Shown here piece by piece: positions 44,501 through 55,900 of a stretch of 64,000 nucleotides of DNA (position 1 is its first letter; each line of letters opens with the position of its first letter). The DNA is from Anastrepha obliqua. Its lineage: Eukaryota > Arthropoda > Insecta > Diptera > Tephritidae. Under the pieces are notes generated by a model. That model did not search any database, was not told the origin of the DNA, and saw nothing but the letters and a program-made list of their open reading frames with translations. Location of the stretch: assembly GCF_027943255.1 (NCBI RefSeq), contig NC_072897.1, positions 40,832,044 to 40,896,043 of the forward strand. Direction: 5' to 3'. A program made the translations under genes and the position numbers.

Positions 44501-44784
44501 TGTCATCCAACTCTATGATGGTAGCCGAACTCTTCGAATGGATGCTTTTGCTCATAGAAAAAGCATGGGTCGTATAAGACCGGGTATGCAAAATGAGGAA
44601 TAAAGATTATAAACTGGTCTATGTCACCGACAAAGGTAAACTCATGGCGTGCATGCTGGTAAAGAAATGTATTAATGTTTATATACAGATACAATTCAGC
44701 GCTATAGACATCGTCATCCGCATCCTATGCCATAAAAAGTGCTGTAAAATAAGCCTCAAATCGAGGTACTCTCCAGATATTAGG
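44501..44784. other. No gene recognised
   Basis: Only short frames. The stretch may include the 3' end of the preceding element and the beginning of LINE sequence. Confidence 0.25.
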
Positions 44785-45342
44785 AGCTTATGCTAACGCG
44801 CACCATTATGTGTGGGGCAGTTCGGACACAAAAGAACGCGGTGAGTCCATTATCTTTAATTTTTGTATTTATAAATAAATAAATAAAATGGGAATGGAAC
44901 ACCGATTCTTTACAGTATAAGTTAGGCCAATTTCATACTATCATATTGCTGTGAGGTGGAACGCCTTTGAGAAGGGTGTGAACATTAATGAAGTTGACAA
45001 AATTCAAAGAATCGTTACTATTCTTATATCCGGCGCAATGTCAATCACGCCTTCCAAAGCATTTTATGCGAATCTGAACTTCCTTTCAGTAGATCTGCAG
45101 GCAAAACATGCCGCTAACAGCGCGACAATAAGTGTGAAAACTTTAAAGAAGTGGTCAAACACTAGTTATGGTCACGAGAAGATCCCTAACGATATTTCGG
45201 AGCATCCCAGGATGGTGGACTATGCACTACCCTCACAACGCTCTCGACCTTTCTACCCTTAAGGAAAGAGTGGAAACAGGACGTCGAAAAACTGGGCGTT
45301 CACGATCATTCTGCATCAAAAAAAAAATTGATATATTTGTTA
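44785..45342 (+). pseudogene. R1/LOA-type LINE fragment ending at the Helitron
   Basis: Starts with the endonuclease block GAYANAHHYVWGSSDTKERG E (44783-44843), then jumps after a short A-rich spacer to the RT thumb/RNase H linker: VRWNAFEKGVNINEVDKIQR IVTILISGAMSITPSKAFYA (44950-45070). It continues LGVHDHSA to IDIFVT at 45342. There, where the TDGS word of RNase H would be expected, the CTAG end of the Helitron begins. The middle of ORF2 is deleted. It is the same family as 13540-16265. Confidence 0.55.
45308..45342 (+). repeat. 34-bp direct repeat, outer copy
   Basis: TTCTGCATCAAAAAAAAAAT plus TGATATATTTGTTA, directly left of the left palindrome arm. The identical string lies at 51681-51714, directly left of the right arm. 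Here it is part of the flanking LINE. Confidence 0.85.
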
Positions 45343-45614
45343 CTAGCAACCCGCCCAGCTTCGCACGGGTATAAAATATATACCCTATGTCACTCACTGA
45401 AAAAATTATTAAAATCGATCCAGTAGTTGTGGCTTATTCATTACTGCCCGTGGCCCGCACGCGTTAAATTTGGAGTAAAACAATTCCCCTTTTTTTATAG
45501 CATGAAGATTTCCTGCTATCTTTGGGATATCTAAATTCATACCCTACATTTTTGCATATTAACTTTTTGCATTTTTACATATGTGTTTATTTTATTTTTA
45601 CAACAATTACTATA

Positions 45615-48600
45615 TTAGAGAATGTCTTTATATACAACGTTCATAGCCTTCTTGTCATTAGACAATACAAACATGTTTTCTCTAGAGGTTACTCTTGAAA
45701 GAGCGACATACAGTTGGCCATGTGAAAAACAGTCAACACTCAAATCTAAGCCTGCAACGTTGAAGGTTTGACCCTGAGATTTATTAATGGTCATTGCAAA
45801 ATATGTCTTTACCGGAAATTGTAAGCGTTTAAATTGGAATGGTAGATCCGATGGTATCAGAGGGATTCGGGGAATCAATACATCTTCTCCGGTACCACAT
45901 CCTGTGAGTATTGTGCACTCTATTATGAAAGTTTTCAGTGATTTTACCAGCAAACGCGTGCCACTGCAAAGTTTAGGTGGACTTAGGTTTCTTAATAAAA
46001 TAACAGGACAACCTATTTTCAGCTCCATTTTGTGAGGAGGGAGTCCAGACGGGTTCAAAGAATTTAGAAATTCTGTAGGAAATTGAACAGCTTTTTCCAA
46101 ATCGAGAACAGTATCGACCGAGTAGTATATTTTCGTCGGCGCATCAATCTTTGAAATAATCAAGTTATTTACTTTATCTACTTGTTCGTTAGTTGGTGAC
46201 AGAATAGCTCTTTCTTTAAACCAAGATATTGTCTTATAACTTATGTTATCAATGTCAGGATAGACATTGTTGACTAACTCTTGGATGTTGTCTATCAAAA
46301 CACAAAGATTTTCTAGGTTAATCCTTCCCTCACTTTGTATTAATTCTCCATTGCCAACTTTTAGTAGCATCTCTGAAAATAGCCTGTTCTCACGTGAAGA
46401 TGACGAAACCCTCATATTAGTTTTAAGATCTAATTTATTGACATGCGACCAAAGGTGGGATCTTTTTAGCGAAGCATTTATTTCGTCAGCACGTGTTCCT
46501 CGAGTCACAACTGGTAGGATTTGACGGAAATCTCCTGAGAACAGAATTGTACATCCACCCATAGGTGAATTTTTGTTGCGCAAATCGCGCATTGTCCTAT
46601 CCAGTGCTTCCACAGACGTCTTGTTTGACATGGTAGCTTCGTCCCAGACTATTAATGAGCAGTCACGCATCAATTTTCCTGTATTGCTCTGTCTAGAAAC
46701 ACTACAGACGCTGTTATCATCATCGGTTGCGATTTTCAGCGGGAGCTTGAATGTAGAGTGTGCGGTTCGGCCTCCTTGCAAAAGAGTAGCGGCAATGCCG
46801 GATGACGCAACAGCTAACGCAATTTTTCCGGTAGATCTCACTTTTTTTAAAAGCAGATTGATTAAAAATGTTTTTCCTGTGCCTCCTGGGGCATCAAGGA
46901 AAAACAATTTCCCTTCATTGTTATCAATTGTTGATAGTAATGCAGTGAATACTTTTTTCTGATCGATGTTTAATCGTGGCTCATCTTGAGCTATATTTTG
47001 TAAAAGTCTCGTTTGATCGTATGATGTTTCTCTTGTGTACTCGGCACTATTAGTTAAATCAGAGTTAGTAGTATTAGCTGGCATCGGCAGCCCAAAATCC
47101 TTGATCGTTTTACCCGAAAGTAATTGCACTATTTTGTTTAATTCAAATAATGCTTCGTCAAATATGTTTTGGTCATATTGTACATCAACAGAGTTTGACT
47201 CATGCCGTCGCCGAATCAGAATATCACTGGCCATATTTTCTTGAAATTTATTCCATAGACTAACAGAATCAGTTACTTGACAAAACACTACTATGACGGC
47301 AAATAAATATCTTAATGATGTAGCTGAACTACAAACAGCTGCTTCTGATAATGTATTTTCCCAGTGAGAATCGTCTTCCAAGAGCCCCATAGCTTTGCAT
47401 GCTGCTTGATAAGTATTGTAAACAACACCTTGTAAAGTTCTTAGGTGAGCAAAGGATGTCGGGCCTTTTACAATATGAAGTAACATTCTCAGATAAAAGC
47501 ATTCGCTGTTGTTGGGATGAATCACATAGACTCTGCCAAGAGCATCCGTTTTTTTTACTCCGGGGAAACCATCAACCGCAGTACCTTTTTTTCGCCGTTG
47601 AAAAGCTTTAGAACTCTGGTTCCATGTATAGTAACTTGGAACTCTGTCATATGTCAGTGTTTTCGCGAAATCATCTTGAGCACATAACTTGAAGAATGCT
47701 GTCAATGTTGTATCCGGCGGGTTATTAATAACTTCTTGTATATTGTTCTCAGTAAAATACACCCTTTGTCCATTTTCTAAATGAACTGCAAGGTGGACAA
47801 TTGTGGGAGACCGGTCGTGCACTTCGAATGATAAAATCCTCCATACAGCTTCAGAGCTGCAGATGTAACGTCCAGACTGATATATTTCCACTTCATTTGG
47901 TGATTGTATGCTGAAAGTGGCTTGATCACTGCCTTTATTAATGTACTTAGTAACATATTGGATTGACTTTATTGAATTGCACAACTCCACGTTGATGTGG
48001 GCATCAAAAATTTTCAAAAGGAGCGGATTATAGGGAACGATCCATCGGTTGTCAATATCAATGTTTCGGACGGTAGCAATTTGCCCACCCCCTTCTGGCG
48101 ATCGTCGACGATATTTGGGGTATCCATCATCGCTAGTAATTGTTTGAGTTTGGAACAACTTCGGAAATTTTTTGGTGCATTTAGAATCTCGCATACATGG
48201 AGAATTCGGGTTTAAAGTCCCGCAAGGGCCGTGTACCATATGTTTCTTTACGATTTCGTATAGGATAGGATCTTCATCTTTATCCGGTAATTCAGCTGAA
48301 ATAACCCTGTCAATTTGGTTTGGTCTAATTTTGTTCACTAACCACACCAGCAGGTGTACATGTGGCAAGCCACGCTTCTGCCATTCTATTGTGTACATAT
48401 GACAGTGCGGCGGACCGAATATATGAGACTTGTTAATGAGGTGCAGAATTTTCTGTACTTTTAAATGGAAGACTCTGTTAACTATATCGTATCTGTCTTG
48501 TGGTGAATTGGTGTTAATATTTTCTCTGATTTCCGACCAATTTGGGTTACATGTTGCAGTTATAAATAAATCAGGTTTGCCGTACTTTCTGACGTAAACC

Positions 48601-50114
48601 ATGGCGTCTTGCGATTTTTCGTGTAAATATCGAGGTCCACCTGTGAATGATGAAGGTAGTATAACCAACTGCCCAATGCCGTTGTGGTGTTCATTCGCCT
48701 GTAAAGCATCCTGAAGATGAACGTAATTTTCGGCTCTCAATTTAGTTTGATTATTACGGATGTAGGCCAATCTCTCAGATTCAATTTTAGCATATTGATC
48801 TACCAAGTATTGGTTTGTTAACATTCCATATCTAAGCAAAGTGTTGAAATCATTACGTCTTGTCATTATACGGTAGCAATAGTAGTTCATACATGACACT
48901 GTTTTACGCAGAGGTGTACCACCGATTGGGTCAACTTGAGAAATATTAATAGCATAACCATTTTCTCCACGACATAGCATCAAAGGATATTATAAGCTGT
49001 CATAAGATCTGTGTAACTCTGAAATTTTTTGCAAATTATCATCACGACTATGCAATACAATATCTCTTTTGTCAAATTGCTGTCCGGCTATCACCACTGC
49101 TACTTCACTCGTGGAAGGCGCATTGTATCGTCCTCTGTGTTCTCCAACAGGAACTTTATTTGCATGGATTACGACATTAAAGTCAGGAGTATCTGCTGGA
49201 ACACTCTCAATCGCAGTTTTGAAAGACTGTATGTAGCAATTATGAGAATGTAACATATCTTGGAGAGATCTAATCAAATCTCTATCAATTGGCCGTGCAA
49301 CACTTGAACACCTCGTAGATGCTTGTGTATCTGGATCTGCAATAAAATATATTTGCAGGAATTTGTGATCATCGGGTCGAAGTGGTAGCAAGCTCCCAGC
49401 TAAGTGGTATACTTGCCCTTGAATTTTAAATGTAGGCATGAAGCCACGCTCAACGACTTGCTTACTCTTAAAAGAGGTCATTTGAAATGCATTATTGTAA
49501 TGGCGTATGTAGCGCATGAAATGATTAGATTTCTGATTATCACCCGTAAGAAGAGAGTGAAGTGGTTCAGGTGGAGGGAGAATTTCTTCTAATTTGACTT
49601 TTCCTTGTAAACAACACATACCTTTCGATTCGTCCTTGAATTTCAATGCGAAGCAATGTTCACACACTACTGACATAGTACCTATTGATACTATTCGGTC
49701 GTCCTTGTAAGAAATCGAAGGATCATAATTCATGGCCGAATTTTCTTTACTCACCCATGAATTAGTAACTCGTGCTGATGATTCTCTGGCTCTCTTTATT
49801 CGATGTCTGTCCTTATCTCGGGTGCGGCGAAGCTCACGCTCTCTTGAAGATTCTCCCTCTCTCTGAGCTTTATATCTATCCCGAAGCTGACTGAGTCGAG
49901 CCTCACGCTCTGCTGACGATTCTCTGTCCCTCTGAACCGTATGCCTATCTCGATCCCGGCTGCAACGAACCTGACGCTCTACTGAAGATTCCCTCTCTCT
50001 CTCAGTTCTATATCTATCCCGCATCTGACTGCGGCGAGCCTCACATTCCGTTGACGATTTTTCATCTCTTGCTGAACGTAGTCTTCTGGCATCCACTGTA
50101 CTACGACCAGCCAT
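45615..50114 (-). pseudogene. Helitron Rep-helicase, one nonsense codon
   Basis: The same 1,500-codon frame as 52987-57486, with a CAA to TAA change at codon 375 (48992-48990) splitting it into 374 codons and 1,122 codons; no indels. Other differences seen include KRD/KRG, MASD/MAIN, ENR/ENS and YKA/YRA. HUH, two-tyrosine, Walker A and Walker B motifs are all still encoded downstream of the stop. The second part could only be made by re-initiation, so rolling-circle activity from this copy is unlikely. Confidence 0.9.
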
Positions 50115-50602
50115 GACTTTATAATTTTTGTGAAAATTTACTCAGTTCTATATGTATGATTACCTATCCACAAATTGTCATATTATTAGTATGTGCCGCA
50201 GTTAAAAATATGTAAATACTTACCATTTAGAAACAAAAGATAATTACTGATGTAATATCTTGAAAAATATTTTTTTCAATTATATGCTGTAAAGAGTCAT
50301 ATACATAGATCTATATTAAAACAACAATGTATTTAAGGTATTTAATTGGTTAAGGATTAATGATGTACCTATTTGCTGAAATCACTTCGAAAATAAGCTA
50401 TTAGTTGTCGTAAAAAGTAAATGACAAAAAATGTTATTGTATGGAATCGATAGCAAACTAAACGCGCTCCGAATCAATAAAAACTATTCAAAAACTGTAT
50501 TTTAACACGTTCCCTGTCCCAATACAAAAATGCAAAATTGACCGACACGTCCAACAGCGTTTTTTGAATAATTAGTTTTTTTGTAGTCATAGCTTTATAT
50601 AA

Positions 50603-51138
50603 TACTAATAATTAAAAAAAATGGATGTAGGGTATTTCTACCTGAAACACATATGGTCCATGAGCGTAGAGGGACATTTTTGCTTCTGCACGTTCATGAA
50701 ACACATGTGGTTTATATACCCCCTGACGCACATATGGCTCAGGAACGTATCAGTGCTTATCAGGCGCACGTTTCCTGAACTATATGTGGCTCAGCGGACA
50801 GGGAACGTGTTAATTATGTGGGATTTACTAATATACATAGAACGTGAAAATAGCGTTTTATTTCGCTGTAAAACTAATAATTAAAAAAAACGGATGTAGG
50901 CTATTTCTACCTGAAACACATATGGTCCATGAGCGTAGAGGGACATTTTTGCTTCTGCACGTTCATGAAACACATGTGGTTTATATACCCCCTGACGCAC
51001 ATATGGCTCAGGAACGTATCAGTGCTTAACAGGCGTACGTTTCCTGAACCATATGTGGCTCAGCAGACAGGGAACGTGTTAATTATGTGGGAATTACTAA
51101 TATAGAACGTAAAAATAGCGTTTTATTTCGCTGTAAAA
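50603..51138 (-). repeat. Two ~270-bp tandem leader repeats (left copy)
   Basis: Units at 50603-50872 and 50873-51138 share ACTAATAATTAAAAAAAA, CACATATGGTCCATGAGCGT, CACATGTGGTTTATATACCC, CACATATGGCTCAGGAACGT and CAGGGAACGTGTTAATTATG. They lie ~0.5-1 kb upstream of the Rep-helicase start in element sense. Each contains several CACATATG/CACATGTG E-box-like palindromes and a TTTATATA word, so a promoter or replication role is possible but unproven. Short frames in them are chance. Confidence 0.85.
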
Positions 51139-51390
51139 TTGTATGTGCATATAATTACATGGAATTCAGTACATACATAGATACATATGTACATACGTCC
51201 GAAATGAAATAATGCGAGCGATTCGTAAATACATACATACATACGTCACCATACGATGTAATTCAACATTAATGACGTGTGGTGAGATTATCGCTTAACG
51301 CCTGTTGCTTCATTCGGTTGACAGCGAACAAACACACAAACGGCTTTTTTTGGAAAAAGAGCTGCTTTTGTTTAAACAATTTTGGTTAAA

Positions 51391-51713
51391 TCACTACATA
51401 TTATAAAACAAAGCCGCTTTTTCTGTCCCTATGTCCACGTAATCGCTTAAATCTTTAAAACTACGCAACGGATTTTGATGCGGTTTTTTTAAAGATAGAT
51501 TGATTGAAGAGGAAGGTTTATATCTATATAATGTGAAGAAATATATAAAGGGGGCGTGGCAATCGGTCAAAATGTGGCAAAAAAACATAATTTTTTTGTT
51601 TTCACGGCCATAAATCATAGACGAATCAACCAATTAAAATGAAACTTTCTTAGAGTTTAACTTTGAAATATTTACTTTCGTTCTGCATCAAAAAAAAAAT
51701 TGATATATTTGTT
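51391..51713 (+). other. Palindrome spacer: Helitron 5' terminal segment
   Basis: Begins TCACTACATATTATAAAACA directly after A51390. TC plus TATTATAAA is the usual insect Helitron 5' start, followed by ACTACGCAACGGATTTTGAT, a word common just inside such ends. It is single-copy in the locus, reads in the orientation of the right copy, and ends with the 34-bp repeat at the edge of the right arm. Confidence 0.8.
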
Positions 51714-51714
51714 A
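51681..51714 (+). repeat. 34-bp direct repeat, inner copy
   Basis: Same string as at 45308-45342, ending where the right palindrome arm begins (TTTAACC). In both places it immediately precedes an arm, although the arms start with opposite ends of the Helitron. Confidence 0.85.
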
Positions 51715-51966
51715 TTTAACCAAAATTGTTTAAACAAAAGCAGCTCTTTTTCCAAAAAAAGCTGTTTGTGTGTTTGTTCGCTGTCAACCGAATGAAGCAA
51801 CAGGCGTTAAGCGATAATCTCACCACACCTCATTAATGTTGAATTACATCGTATGGTGACGTATGTATGTATGTATTTACGAATCGCTCGCATTATTTCA
51901 TTTCGGACGTATGTACATATGTATCTATGTATGTACTGAATTCCATGTAATTATATGCACATACAA

Positions 51967-52497
51967 TTTTACAGCGAAATAAAACGCTATTTTCACGTTC
52001 TATATTAGTAATACCCACATAATTAACACGTTCCCTGTCTGCTGAGCCACATATGGTTCAGGAAACGTGCGCCTGATAAGCACTGATACGTTCCTGAGCC
52101 ATATGTGCGTCAGGGGGTATATAAACCACATGTGTTTCATGAACGTGCAGAAGCAAAAATGTCCCTCTACGCTCATGGACCATATGTGTTTCAGGTAGAA
52201 ATAGCCTACATCCGTTTTTTTTAATTATTAGTTTTACAGCAAAATAAAACGCTATTTTCACGTTCTATATTAGTAAATCCCACATAATTAACACGTTCCC
52301 TGTCCGCTGAGCCACATATAGTTCAGGAAACGTGCGCCTGATAAGCACTGATACGTTCCTGAGCCATATGTGCGTCAGGGGGTATATAAACCACATGTGT
52401 TTCATGAACGTGCAGAAGCAAAAATGTCCCTCTACGCTCATGGACCATATGTGTTTCAGGTAGAAATACCCTACATCCGTTTTTTTTAATTATTAGT
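51967..52497 (+). repeat. Two ~268-bp tandem leader repeats (right copy)
   Basis: Mirror of 50603-51138; units 51967-52231 and 52232-52497. A further inverted partial unit (AACACGTTCCCTGTC-type word, seen as GGGACAGGGAACGTGTTAAA at ~52580) follows closer to the gene. Confidence 0.85.
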
Positions 52498-52986
52498 ATT
52501 ATATAAAGCTATGACTACAAAAAAACTAATTATTCAAAAAACGCTGTTGGACGTGTCGGTCAATTTTGCATTTTTGTATTGGGACAGGGAACGTGTTAAA
52601 ATACAGTTTTTGAATAGTTTTTATTGATTCGGAGCGCGTTTAGTTTGCTATCGATTCCATACAATAACATTTTTTGTCATTTACTTTTTACGACAACTAA
52701 TAGCTTATTTTCGAAGTGATTTCAGCAAATAGGTACATCATTAATCCTTAACCAATTAAATACCTTAAATACATTGTTGTTTTAATATAGATCTATGTAT
52801 ATGACTCTTTACAGCATATAATTGAAAAAAATATTTTTCAAGATATTACATCAGTAATTATCTTTTGTTTCTAAATGGTAAGTATTTACATATTTTTAAC
52901 TGCGGCACATACTAATAATATGACAATTTGTGGATAGGTAATCATACATATAGAACTGAGTAAATTTTCACAAAAATTATAAAGTC

Positions 52987-55900
52987 ATGGCTGGTCGTAG
53001 TACAGTGGATGCCAGAAGACTACGTTCAGCAAGAGATGAAAAATCGTCAACGGAATGTGAGGCTCGCCGCAGTCAGATGCGGGATAGATATAGAACTGAG
53101 AGAGAGAGGGAATCTTCAGTAGAGCGTCAGGTTCGTTGCAGCCGGGATCGAGATAGGCATACGGTTCAGAGGGACAGAGAATCGTCAGCAGAGCGTGAGG
53201 CTCGACTCAGTCAGCTTCGGGATAGATATAGAGCTCAGAGAGAGGGAGAATCTTCAAGAGAGCGTGAGCTTCGCCGCACCCGAGATAAGGACAGACATCG
53301 AATAAAGAGAGCCAGAGAATCATCAGCACGAGTTACTAATTCATGGGTGAGTAAAGAAAATTCGGCCATGAATTATGATCCTTCGATTTCTTACAAGGAC
53401 GACCGAATAGTATCAATAGGTACTATGTCAGTAGTGTGTGAACATTGCTTCGCATTGAAATTCAAGGACGAATCGAAAGGTATGTGTTGTTTACAAGGAA
53501 AAGTCAAATTAGAAGAAATTCTCCCTCCACCTGAACCACTTCACTCTCTTCTTACGGGTGATAATCAGAAATCTAATCATTTCATGCGCTACATACGCCA
53601 TTACAATAATGCATTTCAAATGACCTCTTTTAAGAGTAAGCAAGTCGTTGAGCGTGGCTTCATGCCTACATTTAAAATTCAAGGGCAAGTATACCACTTA
53701 GCTGGGAGCTTGCTACCACTTCGACCCGATGATCACAAATTCCTGCAAATATATTTTATTGCAGATCCAGATACACAAGCATCTACGAGGTGTTCAAGTG
53801 TTGCACGGCCAATTGATAGAGATTTGATTAGATCTCTCCAAGATATGTTACATTCTCATAATTGCTACATACAGTCTTTCAAAACTGCGATTGAGAGTGT
53901 TCCAGCAGATACTCCTGACTTTAATGTCGTAATCCATGCAAATAAAGTTCCTGTTGGAGAACACAGAGGACGATACAATGCGCCTTCCACGAGTGAAGTA
54001 GCAGTGGTGATAGCCGGACAGCAATTTGACAAAAGAGGTATTGTATTGCATAGTCGTGATGATAATTTGCAAAAAATTTCAGAGTTACACAGATCTTATG
54101 ACAGCTTACAATATCCTTTGATGCTATGTCGTGGAGAAAATGGTTATGCTATTAATATTTCTCAAGTTGACCCAATCGGTGGTACACCTCTGCGTAAAAC
54201 AGTGTCATGTATGAATTACTATTGCTACCGTATAATGACAAGACGTAATGATTTCAACACTTTGCTTAGATATGGAATGTTAACAAACCAATACTTGGTA
54301 GATCAATATGCTAAAATTGAATCTGAGAGATTGGCCTACATCCGTAATAATCAAACTAAATTGAGAGCCGAAAATTACGTTCATCTTCAGGATGCTTTAC
54401 AGGCGAATGAACACCACAACGGCATTGGGCAGTTGGTTATACTACCTTCATCATTCACAGGTGGACCTCGATATTTACACGAAAAATCGCAAGACGCCAT
54501 GGTTTACGTCAGAAAGTACGGCAAACCTGATTTATTTATAACTGCAACATGTAACCCAAATTGGTCGGAAATCAGAGAAAATATTAACACCAATTCACCA
54601 CAAGACAGATACGATATAGTTAACAGAGTCTTCCATTTAAAAGTACAGAAAATTCTGCACCTCATTAACAAGTCTCATATATTCGGTCCGCCGCACTGTC
54701 ATATGTACACAATAGAATGGCAGAAGCGTGGCTTGCCACATGTACACCTGCTGGTGTGGTTAGTGAACAAAATTAGACCAAACCAAATTGACAGGGTTAT
54801 TTCAGCTGAATTACCGGATAAAGATGAAGATCCTATCCTATACGAAATCGTAAAGAAACATATGGTACACGGCCCTTGCGGGACTTTAAACCCGAATTCT
54901 CCATGTATGCGAGATTCTAAATGCACCAAAAAATTTCCGAAGTTGTTCCAAACTCAAACAATTACTAGCGATGATGGATACCCCAAATATCGTCGACGAT
55001 CGCCAGAAGGGGGTGGGCAAATTGCTACCGTCCGAAACATTGATATTGACAACCGATGGATCGTTCCCTATAATCCGCTCCTTTTGAAAATTTTTGATGC
55101 CCACATCAACGTGGAGTTGTGCAATTCAATAAAGTCAATCCAATATGTTACTAAGTACATTAATAAAGGCAGTGATCAAGCCACTTTCAGCATACAATCA
55201 CCAAATGAAGTGGAAATATATCAGTCTGGACGTTACATCTGCAGCTCTGAAGCTGTATGGAGGATTTTATCATTCGAAGTGCACGACCGGTCTCCCACAA
55301 TTGTCCACCTTGCAGTTCATTTAGAAAATGGACAAAGGGTGTATTTTACTGAGAACAATATACAAGAAGTTATTAATAACCCGCCGGATACAACATTGAC
55401 AGCATTCTTCAAGTTATGTGCTCAAGATGATTTCGCGAAAACACTGACATATGACAGAGTTCCAAGTTACTATACATGGAACCAGAGTTCTAAAGCTTTT
55501 CAACGGCGAAAAAAAGGTACTGCGGTTGATGGTTTCCCCGGAGTAAAAAAAACGGATGCTCTTGGCAGAGTCTATGTGATTCATCCCAACAACAGCGAAT
55601 GCTTTTATCTGAGAATGTTACTTCATATTGTAAAAGGCCCGACATCCTTTGCTCACCTAAGAACTTTACAAGGTGTTGTTTACAATACTTATCAAGCAGC
55701 ATGCAAAGCTATGGGGCTCTTGGAAGACGATTCTCACTGGGAAAATACATTATCAGAAGCAGCTGTTTGTAGTTCAGCTACATCATTAAGATATTTATTT
55801 GCCGTCATAGTAGTGTTTTGTCAAGTAACTGATTCTGTTAGTCTATGGAATAAATTTCAAGAAAATATGGCCATTAATATTCTGATTCGGCGACGGCATG

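Larger units (their letters stand above)
45343..51390 (-). mobile_element. Helitron, inverted copy lacking its 5' end
   Basis: The 3' end is at the left: CTAG at 45343-45346 preceded (in element sense) by the hairpin ACCCGT/GCGGGT, and the flanking base in element sense is T, as required. The body carries the Rep-helicase gene (with a stop) and two leader repeats. At its inner edge (TTTAACC in element sense) the expected 5' TC terminus is absent. The sequence there is the 5' end of the other copy in the opposite orientation. So this copy is truncated by roughly 320 bases relative to its partner. Confidence 0.9.
45341..51391 (-). repeat. Left arm of a ~6.05-kb Helitron palindrome
   Basis: Reverse complement of 51714-57760, with a small number of base changes and a net 4-base length difference in the leader-repeat region. 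The coding parts are mirror-placed exactly (45615-50114 against 52987-57486), so there is no indel in 4.5 kb of coding sequence. Confidence 0.95.

Noticed and set aside
45787..48402. Series of 69-129-codon plus-strand frames across the left Helitron gene (and their mirror images at 54699-57314)
   Set aside because: They are antisense shadows of the Rep-helicase frame, identical in both arms, with no motif.
50621..52261. 60-87-codon frames within the Helitron leader repeats
   Set aside because: They follow from the tandem repeat; composition and repetition show no protein character.
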